From positions 1 to 20,895 of the forward strand of contig CAKVJE010000022.1 of assembly GCA_934754735.1 (NCBI GenBank): a DNA stretch of 20,895 bases, given 5' to 3'. Below the pieces are notes generated by a model. It made no database searches, had not been told where the DNA came from, and was given only the letters and a program-made list of their open reading frames with translations. The stretch comes from an uncultured Candidatus Melainabacteria bacterium. Its GTDB lineage: Bacteria; Cyanobacteriota; Vampirovibrionia; Gastranaerophilales; Gastranaerophilaceae. Both the position numbers and the translations under genes were made by a program. Shown piece after piece: positions 1 to 7,414 of the stretch (positions are counted from its first letter, which is position 1; each line of letters starts with the position of its first letter).

Positions 1-55
1 AAAAAATTAGCTAAGTAATAACTGAGCAAATTTTACACTCTTCATTGAGGTAATT

Positions 56-95
56 AAAAATAAAGGTGATGATTTGTTGCCTTTATTTTTTTTTT
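56..95 (+). terminator. Intrinsic terminator of an upstream plus-strand unit
   Basis: A perfect 11-bp stem pairs 56-66 with 80-90 (AAAAATAAAGG against CCTTTATTTTT) around a 13-nt loop, and the T run continues to 95. This is the hairpin-plus-U-tract form of an intrinsic terminator. The gene it ends lies left of the window: all three plus-strand frames in bases 1-18 close quickly, so no partial CDS can be supported. It insulates the kinase gene that follows. Confidence 0.8.
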
Positions 96-146
96 GTTTA
101 TTAAACATAAGGTGGAGTTTTTTTTTATAAAGTGAATATTTATATA

Positions 147-175
147 TTAACTCTATTACACATTTGTGCTATCAT
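147..175 (+). promoter_or_regulatory. Candidate promoter of the histidine kinase gene
   Basis: TTAACT at 147-152 is a 4/6 match to the -35 box. It is followed after 17 bp by TATCAT at 170-175, preceded by TGC, which makes an extended -10. The -10 ends only 6 nt before the ATG at 182, so transcription would start at or next to that ATG and give a leaderless or nearly leaderless mRNA. That agrees with the lack of a Shine-Dalgarno sequence in front of 182. The assignment is by pattern only. Confidence 0.4.
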
Positions 176-181
176 TTTAAT

Positions 182-2194
182 ATGACTAAGTTTTTGTTGG
201 TTAGTGAGGATAGTGAGAAAGAAAATCTTTTGAAAGAAGTTTTTCCGATGGATGAAATTGCAACAACATCGGACGAAATTCTTATCTTTGATATTCTAAA
301 AGTTGAAGAACCTGATATTGTTATCGTAGATGGTGATATTGAAACACTTGATTTGAAGCACTTATGCAGAAAAATTAAACAATACCCTGTCGTTATTCTT
401 ATGGTTTTGGGAGAAAAAGACCTAAATAAAGATATAATGCATAACGCAAATCTTTTCATCAAAACCCCTATCGATAAAAAGTTACTTTCTGCAACTGTCG
501 ATTCAAGTTTAAAGACACGACTTTCTTTATTAAAGATGACAAAATCTAACCAAGAATTAGCCAGAAGTCTTTACCAGTTAAACGTTTTGTATAACACAAG
601 TTCGCAACTTGCCGGTTCTTTAGACAAAGACAAATTAATCAAAATCATGATTGAAGGCATTGAAAAATCATTGAATTTTGAACTTGCTTGTACTCTGATG
701 TTTCGCTCAGAACGCGAACCGGTTTTAATAATTAATTCGATTTATAAAGTTTCTGACAGGTTATTGGAAGCCTTAAAACTTCGTGCAATATTGAGTTACA
801 AATCCTTGCTTGCAGATCCTCCCGTTGATATCAAAATAGGTAATTTAAAGATTGAAAAAAACATCAAGCATAATATTCAAGAATACGATTTTTCAATCTT
901 GAGATATGACAATATGTTTGCGCCGATAGCTTTAAATGACGAGTTTTTCGGATTTACGGAAATCTACAGAGAAAAACCATTTTCAACAGAAGACGCAACT
1001 TGTTTTCAAACTCTTGTTCAACAAGTTACAATTCCTTTGCAAAGCGCATCTTTTACGCAAGAATTGAAGGCAACAAACAGAAAATTACAAAAACTTGAAC
1101 GTTTGAAATCAGAATTTATTTCAATCGTTTCGCACGAATTAAGAACACCGCTAACCGCAATAAAAAACGCTATGGACATTATTCTTAGCGGAAAAGCCGG
1201 TGAGATGACAGAAAATATAGAAAAATTTGTTTCTATGGGTAAACGTAATGCTATAAGGCTTTCCGGTATTATCAACGACCTTCTTGATATTTCAAAAATC
1301 GAAGCAGGGAAAATGGATTTCAAATTTGAACTTATTCATGTTGAGCCTGTAATTGAATATGTAAAAACAAATTTATCAGAAGTTGCTAAAGAAAAGAATT
1401 TGACTATAAAATATATTCCTTCTGATGACGATGTAGAGGTTTACGCGGATTCAAACAGATTAGAACAAGTTTTAACAAATCTTGTATCAAACGCGATTAA
1501 ATTTACGCCCGACGCTGGTGAAATTGAAATAACTTCAAAAGTTGTGAATGCTCGTGAACTTCAATATGACAATTGTTTTGAAGATGATATCAAAAAACTA
1601 CAAGGCAATTATTTGCAAGTTTGCGTAGAAGATCATGGTATCGGTATTGAGCGCAAGGATTTAAACCATGTTTTTGATAAATTTGCACAAATAGAAAACT
1701 CACTCTCAAGAAAAGTTGGTGGTTCAGGTTTAGGTTTGCCGATTGCAAGGCAGTTGATGGAGTCGCATAACGGCGCAATTTGGTGTGATAGCGAAATTAA
1801 CAAAGGTTCAAAATTTTATTTTGTAATTCCTGTTGCAAATGACAAGAGTAATTTTACAATGATAAGAAAACAGCTTTCTCAAAAAGCGCGTTCAAACGGT
1901 TCAACAATTGCGGTTATTAAAATTAAATCAACTAATGCCGTAATCGAAAACTTGCTTAAAGAAAATAATTTGTTAAACAAAACATATATGACAAATTCTC
2001 TAATTGAAAAAGAAGGCGCTATGACAACTTTGTCGCTAATTTTAATGGACGGCGACAAGCCTTCTGCCGAATTTTTAAAGAAAAAAATCGATTCGGTAAT
2101 TGAGCAGAATAAAGACTTATACGGAGAATGTGATATAATGTATTCATACGAGATTGAAGGAGATACACATGAAAAAGATTCTTATAGTAGATGA
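182..2194 (+). CDS. Hybrid sensor histidine kinase (REC-GAF-HisKA-HATPase)
   Basis: This 670-residue cytoplasmic sensor kinase has no evident membrane segment. Residues 1-110 look like a receiver domain: acidic pair E9/D10, acceptor-position D50 and the conserved-type K94 in the FIKTP stretch. A GAF-like region covers about 130-290. The HisKA dimerisation domain has its phospho-acceptor H318 in VSHELRTPL. The HATPase domain shows the N box (N433, N437), DHGIGI near 484-489 and GGSGLGL near 513-519. About 120 residues after the kinase core (550-670) match nothing I recognise. An in-frame TTG lies at 164, but ATG 182 starts a normal receiver strand (MTKFLLVSED) and is preferred. The cognate regulator gene overlaps the 3' end by 26 bp, so the two form a two-component pair. 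The signal sensed is unknown. Confidence 0.85.
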   Translation: MTKFLLVSEDSEKENLLKEVFPMDEIATTSDEILIFDILKVEEPDIVIVDGDIETLDLKHLCRKIKQYPVVILMVLGEKDLNKDIMHNANLFIKTPIDKKLLSATVDSSLKTRLSLLKMTKSNQELARSLYQLNVLYNTSSQLAGSLDKDKLIKIMIEGIEKSLNFELACTLMFRSEREPVLIINSIYKVSDRLLEALKLRAILSYKSLLADPPVDIKIGNLKIEKNIKHNIQEYDFSILRYDNMFAPIALNDEFFGFTEIYREKPFSTEDATCFQTLVQQVTIPLQSASFTQELKATNRKLQKLERLKSEFISIVSHELRTPLTAIKNAMDIILSGKAGEMTENIEKFVSMGKRNAIRLSGIINDLLDISKIEAGKMDFKFELIHVEPVIEYVKTNLSEVAKEKNLTIKYIPSDDDVEVYADSNRLEQVLTNLVSNAIKFTPDAGEIEITSKVVNARELQYDNCFEDDIKKLQGNYLQVCVEDHGIGIERKDLNHVFDKFAQIENSLSRKVGGSGLGLPIARQLMESHNGAIWCDSEINKGSKFYFVIPVANDKSNFTMIRKQLSQKARSNGSTIAVIKIKSTNAVIENLLKENNLLNKTYMTNSLIEKEGAMTTLSLILMDGDKPSAEFLKKKIDSVIEQNKDLYGECDIMYSYEIEGDTHEKDSYSR

Positions 2195-2531
2195 CGAGCA
2201 AGACATCGTAGAAAGTCTAAAGTTCGTTTTAGAAGTTTCGGGCTTTGTGTGTTATACGGCTTATAACGGAGAGGACGGCTTGAAACTTGCTAAGGAGATA
2301 ATGCCAGATTTAATTATCCTTGATGTTATGATGCCAAAAATCAACGGTTATAAAATCAGCCGACTCCTTAAATATGACAGCAAATATAAAGATATTCCGA
2401 TAATTATGGTAACAGCGCGTTCTCAATTGGAAGATAAGATGATTGGTGAAGAAACTGGAGTTAATGAATACATCACCAAACCGTTTGAATTGGATGCGAT
2501 TGTGAAGAAAGTGGAAGAGTATTTGAAGTAA
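2169..2531 (+). CDS. Single-domain response regulator (CheY-like)
   Basis: This 120-residue stand-alone receiver domain has the full phosphorylation site: D8/D9, acceptor D52 in LIILDVMMP, T82 and K104 in ITKPF. It has no DNA-binding or enzymatic output domain, so it must act by protein contact. ATG 2169 is chosen because AAGGAGA (2157-2163) lies 5 nt before it; an in-frame TTG at 2154 lacks such a site. The start lies inside the kinase gene, and the 26-bp overlap argues for coupled translation and a shared transcript. The next gene is a degenerate GspE/PilB-like ATPase, so regulation of a surface or secretion assembly is a reasonable guess, but the sequence does not show it. Confidence 0.93.
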   Translation: MKKILIVDDEQDIVESLKFVLEVSGFVCYTAYNGEDGLKLAKEIMPDLIILDVMMPKINGYKISRLLKYDSKYKDIPIIMVTARSQLEDKMIGEETGVNEYITKPFELDAIVKKVEEYLK

Positions 2532-2660
2532 AGTGAATAAGTGAATAGGTCCAATAAGTGAATAAGTTCATTTAAGTTATTGTCAATATTGAACTGAGTT
2601 AAAAATTGAATATATTTTATACGAACTTATTCACCTATTCACTCATTCACTTATTCACTT
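2531..2660. repeat. Long inverted repeat built from GTGAATA units
   Basis: The left arm is 2531-2569 and the right arm 2623-2660. Each arm is made of degenerate repeats of AAGTGAAT, and the right arm is its reverse complement (TTATTCAC units). The arms pair over nearly 38 positions with a few mismatches and a short offset in the middle, leaving a loop of 53 nt. The element fills the gap between the response-regulator stop and the Shine-Dalgarno of the ATPase gene. In RNA it would form one large hairpin, which could attenuate or stabilise the downstream message. It has no U tract, so it is not a standard terminator. An inserted repeat element is equally possible. Confidence 0.75.
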
Positions 2661-2674
2661 CAAAGGATACAGAC

Positions 2675-4060
2675 ATGGAAACAGTAAACAACAAAACATT
2701 AGAAAAACTTAAATACGAGCTTGTTCGAGATGGCGTGGTTTCTTATGAAACCTTGGAAAAAGCTGAAGAACTTGCTAACGTACAAAGCATAAATATAGGT
2801 CAAGCACTTATAAATTCAGGGATTTTGGCGGAAGATACTTTGTTAAAATTTTTGGAAAGCAAGTTGCACATTCCTTATGTTAATTTGGAAGATTATGAAC
2901 CCGATACAAAATGTTTTAAATACGTTTCTTTTGCGGATGCAAGAAGATACCGCATAATTCCATTATTTAAAATAGAAGATGTTTTAACTGTTGCAATGTC
3001 TGACCCGCTGGATTTGTTTGCGATAGATAAAGTTATTGAAACGGCAGAATGCTCAATAGAGCCGGTAATTGCTTCAGAAGCAAGCATAATCAAGAAGATT
3101 GACGAATATTATAAAGTTGCTGATACGGTTGACAGCATTACTTTGACTCCTGATGATGAAAAAGAATTTGACTGGACAGAAGAACTACATAAAGAAGAAG
3201 CAGGTGAAGAACATATCCAGCACGTTATTAGGGCGATTTTGAAACAAGCTATTATTGAAGATATTCACGAGCTTAACTTTGAACAAGTTGAAGAAGGTCT
3301 AAAAGTTGTATTCAAAAAAGACGGTGAAATATTTGACAAAGGTACAATTCCTGCAATTTTGAATTCAGCTTTTGTTTCTAAATTAAAAACACTTTCGAAT
3401 TTGGATGCTACTGTTTGCGAAATTCCACAACTCGGTAAACTTTGTTTTAAAGTTGAAAACACAATGCTTATTGCATCTGTTTCATCATTCCCAACGATTA
3501 TGGGTGAAAGAATTTCTTTGAAAATATATAAACCGCCTCGTCATTTGGACAAAATTATAACTGATGAAAAACAGAGAAGTATTATTACGCATGCGCTTGA
3601 TAATCCGGGAATAATCCTTGTTTGCGGTTCGCCTCTGAGCGGAAAAACTCACGTAATTTATTCGCTTTTATCAGAGGTGGCTAAATCAGGAAAAAATATT
3701 ATGACAATTGAGTCAATCGCAAAATACGAACTCAAGGGTGTTAATCAGTGCGAACTTAACGAAAATATCGGTTTTAACATGGATAAAGCACTCAGATATG
3801 TTGAGTTCCAATCACCTGATATTATTTATTTGGAAGGCGTTAAAACTCGTGATGCGTTTGAATTTTTGTCAGAACTTTTTTATAACGACAAAATTGTTTT
3901 GACTGAATTTATGGCTAACAACATGACTGATTTAAGACAAAAACTGGCTTTTGACGATTTTCAGTCTTTTAAATCTTTGATTTCTTGTCTGATTTTTATT
4001 CATTCAAAAGACAGCGTAGAAGTGTTTGATAAAGTAACTTTGCAGAAATACTTGGCTTAA
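2675..4060 (+). CDS. Degenerate GspE/PilB-family secretion ATPase
   Basis: This 461-residue protein is related to the hexameric ATPases of type II secretion and type IV pili. Residues 8-145 match the GspE/MshEN N-terminal domain, which in some relatives binds cyclic di-GMP. The ATPase core follows (about 180-445). The P-loop is intact (GSPLSGKT, 318-325), but the Asp box reads TIESIAKY, the Walker B area reads SPDIIYLEG with the usual GE order altered, and the His box has no histidine (LTEFMANNM, 409-417). The C-terminal tetracysteine zinc region is missing, so the protein is about 100 residues shorter than typical PilB. ATG 2675 is chosen over an upstream in-frame start at 2606 because AAAGGA (2662-2667) precedes it and because the upstream part is only translated repeat. 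It may be a regulatory or accessory homologue rather than the main motor. Confidence 0.8.
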   Translation: METVNNKTLEKLKYELVRDGVVSYETLEKAEELANVQSINIGQALINSGILAEDTLLKFLESKLHIPYVNLEDYEPDTKCFKYVSFADARRYRIIPLFKIEDVLTVAMSDPLDLFAIDKVIETAECSIEPVIASEASIIKKIDEYYKVADTVDSITLTPDDEKEFDWTEELHKEEAGEEHIQHVIRAILKQAIIEDIHELNFEQVEEGLKVVFKKDGEIFDKGTIPAILNSAFVSKLKTLSNLDATVCEIPQLGKLCFKVENTMLIASVSSFPTIMGERISLKIYKPPRHLDKIITDEKQRSIITHALDNPGIILVCGSPLSGKTHVIYSLLSEVAKSGKNIMTIESIAKYELKGVNQCELNENIGFNMDKALRYVEFQSPDIIYLEGVKTRDAFEFLSELFYNDKIVLTEFMANNMTDLRQKLAFDDFQSFKSLISCLIFIHSKDSVEVFDKVTLQKYLA

Positions 4061-4086
4061 GGTCAATTTTCAATTTAGAAAAGTAG

Positions 4087-4104
4087 GGTGCAATTTTTTG
4101 CACC
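4087..4104. terminator. Short hairpin after the GspE/PilB-like gene
   Basis: GGTGCAA (4087-4093) and TTGCACC (4098-4104) form a perfect 7-bp stem with a TTTT loop, 27 nt past the ATPase stop codon. The stem is not followed by a T run on either strand, so termination is plausible by position but weak by sequence. Confidence 0.35.
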
Positions 4105-4195
4105 AATAACGTTTCACCTTAAGTCACTATGAGGAGTAGCAATTAAAATTGATGACTAAGTAATTCACTGAGATTTAAATAAACGCGTCTCACTC

Positions 4196-4250
4196 CCCTC
4201 TCCTTTTTCAATTCTGCATGGAGAGGGTGAACAGTCCCCCAATGGAGAGG
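4196..4250. repeat. GC-rich palindromic element between convergent genes
   Basis: CCCTCTCC at 4196-4203 pairs perfectly with GGAGAGGG at 4220-4227 around a 16-nt loop. A second partial copy, GGAGAGG at 4244-4250, can compete for the same left arm. Its base composition is far more GC-rich than the surroundings. It lies between two genes that converge, where either a transcription end or a dispersed palindromic repeat would be expected. There is no U tract on either side. Confidence 0.5.
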
Positions 4251-4263
4251 TGTTGACCATTTC

Positions 4264-7248
4264 CTATTTAATTACCTTTTTAACTTCTCTAACTTTGCCG
4301 TAAAATTTGCCGTTTTTAGACGCTTTAATGATATCCATAACCATGTCGCCTAAGATTTCAAATTCTTCTTGCATGTTCTTAGGTTGTGCGGCTTTCCATT
4401 TTGATAGCGCCAATCTAAAATCATCGCCATCAACCATACAATCGTCAGAACCAATTAGCTTAGAATATTTATCAGTAAACCATTTATTGAATCCTGCATA
4501 AGTATCAGTAATCAAGTCAGACGCTAATTTTGCATTACTCAAAATTACTTCCATATCTTTGTATACATTTTCGCTGTATTTACCGGAATTGATTTTTGCG
4601 GCATTAGAGATTTGACCTGTGTGATGACCTAGTCCATAATATTCAACGCCTCTTTTGGTTGCTTGTGTCGCTTGTGCCAAATCCTGTCCGATTCCTGCTG
4701 AACCGTTCATATCAAAGAATTTCTTTTCGCAAGAATAGCCGCCATATGAGCATACAAGTCCTGTAAATAATGCTTCAAAAGGATAATCGCCGTTGTCTTT
4801 TCTACCTTCAAATACTGCACCTAAGAAGTTGCCTCTCGGGTCAAGTGTAATAAAATTAACTTCGTCAGATTGATGCCAAGGTTGACCTTTATCTTTAAGT
4901 ATTTCACCCATAACTTCCAAATTAGTAGCGTGTCCGCATTCGTGAGAAGTTGTTGCGCGTTTGTTGTACTCAGGCATTTCAGGATGCGAAGTTCTTCCTG
5001 TTTGTATTTGCAAATATGCTTCAATGAATTCTCCGATAGAAGCTTTTTTCTTGTTGCGTTCCAACATTATTTGTTTAGCATTATCGACAACAGTTTTAAT
5101 TTCTACAAAAGACATGTAACCTGTTAGTTTAACAAGTTTGTTAATTATTTCTTCTCTGTCTTTTGCTGTTCTTCCTGCAAGAGGAATGCCTGTTTCTTTA
5201 ATTCTGTTTGTTATAATATCTTTTCTTGATTTTTTGTTGAAAGCCGGAGAATCGAGCGCTATAGTTTGGTTAAAACCTCTAACTACCATTGGAATTGCTT
5301 CTGTGTAATATTGATTGGTTGAGCCGATTACAACAATGTTCAAATGCTCTGATTCAGCTTTTGCCATTTCTTTTTCCATTTGCGCCATAGCTTGTTTATA
5401 CCCTGCCAAATATGGACCGGAAAATGCAAAATCTTCAAAATTATTTACAAATAAAATTGCTGTTTTGTTTTCGTTTTGTTTTGCAGCTTTCTTAACTTCT
5501 GTAAAAATTCTGTTCATTTCAGAAGCCGGAGATGTTCTGAATCCGTCTTCATCTTCAACACTCTTTGCAAAATCAGAAGACGCTATTTCCATATAAGGAA
5601 CTTTTGCTTCACCGGCTAATGCTTGAGCAGTAAACCTTCTACCGGAACCGGCTTCATCATCTTGAGAATACATAATGTAACCTCTTGTGCCGATATTGCC
5701 GGATTTGATTTGTCTTACAATTGCTTCTAAATCTTTTTTCACAGTATCTTTGCCATAAAGTGATTGCAAATTCTTACCTGTATCATAAACGATTGCAGAT
5801 TTATCGTCTTCTTTAAACAAATCACCTGCAATGTTTACAAATTCATCAACATCTTTAGGATAAATTCTCTTTTTAGAATCACCGTAATATGTTGCGATTC
5901 TTTGCATTAAATTAATTGCTTTATCTGGATAAATCCCTTCCATTTTATCCGCACTTGAAATAGCTTTATTTCTAGCATCCTTTGTAAACGGAGTTTTGAT
6001 ATCTTTAAGCATCTTTCTATCATTTGCAATAACTTCTTGTGCTTCAAATGCGTGCATTGGAGGAATTGAATATGATATGAAATTTGAATAACCTTTTTGA
6101 ACACTCGGTTCTTTCATATATTGATAATAAGTATCATGGTTTTGGAAGAATACGAATTTAACGTTATCTTTTGCAGATTTTACCATTTGCATAACTTCTA
6201 TCGGATAAGACAACTCTCCGCTTTTATCAATATTATTGGCAATAAGACTGTCTAAATCAACCATAAAGATTTTATTTACTTTCGGTTGTGTGTCTTGAAT
6301 TGATAAAACTTCTTCTAACAATTCTGCCGGTTTAACTTCGTCCGACATTGCATACATTAAGGTATTAGCAGAATTAAAATTGCCATGTTTTTTGGCATCT
6401 AATGTGTTAATAAGGCTGGTTTCAATTCTATTAGCTTCTTTTTCATCGCCATAAGTAATAAATAAGTTAGAACCTAATGCCAATTTATTCCAAGCATCAA
6501 TTGCTTTTGTATCATAAAATTTCATGTAGTTAGCATCAACTTCAGCTTGTTTTTTATAATAAGTTGTACTTTGCAAATCTTTTAAAAAGTCTGCTGTATA
6601 AGCGATTTTGTTCTTTGTATTTGCGTTGAAAGCAGTTCCTAAAATCATATAAGAATTAATTGCTTGAGTTTGTTTTTGTGTTTCATCAAACATTGATTTT
6701 AATTCTTTTGATAAGGGTATATCTCGTTCTTTTCCTTTTAATTCATCATTTGAAGGAAGAGCATTTAAGTACATTTTGTTTTGTTCTTGTAAAAGGTTTA
6801 CTTCATCTGTAAAGAATTTGAAATCGTCGGCCGAGTTAAGTATGTTGTTTTTCATATAAACATTGCCAAGCTTGTTTAATGAAGAAATTGATTCAACTAC
6901 ACCAGCGTCTAAAAGTTCTTTTGGAATTTGTTGATAATTTGATTTTGTTTCTTCGATAGAAGCTGCAACAATATGGAATGGGGTGATTTCTTCATGTCCC
7001 ATTTCTTTTGCAATATTTTTGGCTCTATCCAACAAAGCAGTTGCATCATCTGAAAAATGTAGTTCAGGACTTACATCCTCTGTTTTAGCTCTGAAACTGA
7101 CATAAGCTCTGGGAACACCGGAATTAAACTGCTCTTTTTGAGCCTCATTCTGAATATCATTTTGAATTGGATTTGTACTATTCTTTTTGTTCTTAACTTT
7201 AAATACCCCTAACGTAGCAACGTTACCAACTGAATTAATTTTTAACAC
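4264..7248 (-). CDS. Clp-FtsH chimera: pseudo-AAA protein with M41 protease domain
   Basis: This 994-residue protein starts at GTG, with AAGGAG 6 nt upstream. Residues 63-125 resemble a Clp N-domain. About 255-460 follow a ClpA/B D1 AAA module: the DLDSLIANN stretch near 331-339 and YPDKAINLM near 440-448 (family form LPDKAIDLI). About 495-745 follow an FtsH AAA module: AGSGRRFTAQALAGEAKVP near 533-551 stands where FtsH has PGTGKTLLAKAVAGEA. The Walker A lysine and threonine are both arginine (R537, R538), and Walker B DE is N602-N603. The sensor-1 asparagine (N645) remains. The peptidase part (755-900) keeps HECGH (769-773) and a plausible third zinc ligand D856 in GQDLAQAT. No membrane helices are seen, unlike true FtsH. 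The N-terminus carries an SFRA motif (51-54). It is probably a soluble zinc protease with structural, non-hydrolysing AAA modules; its substrates are unknown. Confidence 0.85.
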   Translation of the reverse strand: MLKINSVGNVATLGVFKVKNKKNSTNPIQNDIQNEAQKEQFNSGVPRAYVSFRAKTEDVSPELHFSDDATALLDRAKNIAKEMGHEEITPFHIVAASIEETKSNYQQIPKELLDAGVVESISSLNKLGNVYMKNNILNSADDFKFFTDEVNLLQEQNKMYLNALPSNDELKGKERDIPLSKELKSMFDETQKQTQAINSYMILGTAFNANTKNKIAYTADFLKDLQSTTYYKKQAEVDANYMKFYDTKAIDAWNKLALGSNLFITYGDEKEANRIETSLINTLDAKKHGNFNSANTLMYAMSDEVKPAELLEEVLSIQDTQPKVNKIFMVDLDSLIANNIDKSGELSYPIEVMQMVKSAKDNVKFVFFQNHDTYYQYMKEPSVQKGYSNFISYSIPPMHAFEAQEVIANDRKMLKDIKTPFTKDARNKAISSADKMEGIYPDKAINLMQRIATYYGDSKKRIYPKDVDEFVNIAGDLFKEDDKSAIVYDTGKNLQSLYGKDTVKKDLEAIVRQIKSGNIGTRGYIMYSQDDEAGSGRRFTAQALAGEAKVPYMEIASSDFAKSVEDEDGFRTSPASEMNRIFTEVKKAAKQNENKTAILFVNNFEDFAFSGPYLAGYKQAMAQMEKEMAKAESEHLNIVVIGSTNQYYTEAIPMVVRGFNQTIALDSPAFNKKSRKDIITNRIKETGIPLAGRTAKDREEIINKLVKLTGYMSFVEIKTVVDNAKQIMLERNKKKASIGEFIEAYLQIQTGRTSHPEMPEYNKRATTSHECGHATNLEVMGEILKDKGQPWHQSDEVNFITLDPRGNFLGAVFEGRKDNGDYPFEALFTGLVCSYGGYSCEKKFFDMNGSAGIGQDLAQATQATKRGVEYYGLGHHTGQISNAAKINSGKYSENVYKDMEVILSNAKLASDLITDTYAGFNKWFTDKYSKLIGSDDCMVDGDDFRLALSKWKAAQPKNMQEEFEILGDMVMDIIKASKNGKFYGKVREVKKVIK

Positions 7249-7363
7249 TTATTTCTCCTTAACTCTTAGTATTTTAAAACGCAGAAAATCATTTTTTGCT
7301 ATTTCCTTAATATAAATTTACAATTTTATAAAGAATTCGTGTTATAAAGTTTTATTATTGGAA

Positions 7364-7392
7364 TTGAACTTTGGATGTTGTTAGGCTATAAT
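7364..7392 (+). promoter_or_regulatory. Sigma-70-type promoter of the exported protein gene
   Basis: TTGAAC at 7364-7369 and a perfect TATAAT at 7387-7392 are separated by 17 bp. The expected start is near 7399, giving a leader of about 16 nt that contains GAGGAG (7402-7407) before ATG 7415. This is one of the two best promoters in the window by consensus match. Confidence 0.75.
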
Positions 7393-7414
7393 GTAGTAAC
7401 TGAGGAGATGTTAT

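Noticed and set aside
2606..2674. An upstream extension of the GspE/PilB-like protein
   Set aside because: It is a translation of the inverted repeat arm (LFTYSLIHLFT-like) and lies before the ribosome site at 2662-2667.
4870..5596. Open frames on the plus strand opposite the Clp-FtsH gene, and similar ones opposite pheT and bamA
   Set aside because: They lack ribosome sites and family resemblance, and lie inside long, clearly conserved genes on the other strand.
4264..7248. Ordinary FtsH or ClpA/B annotation
   Set aside because: Neither fits alone: Walker motifs are lost, no membrane helices are present, and Clp-type and FtsH-type regions follow each other in one chain.
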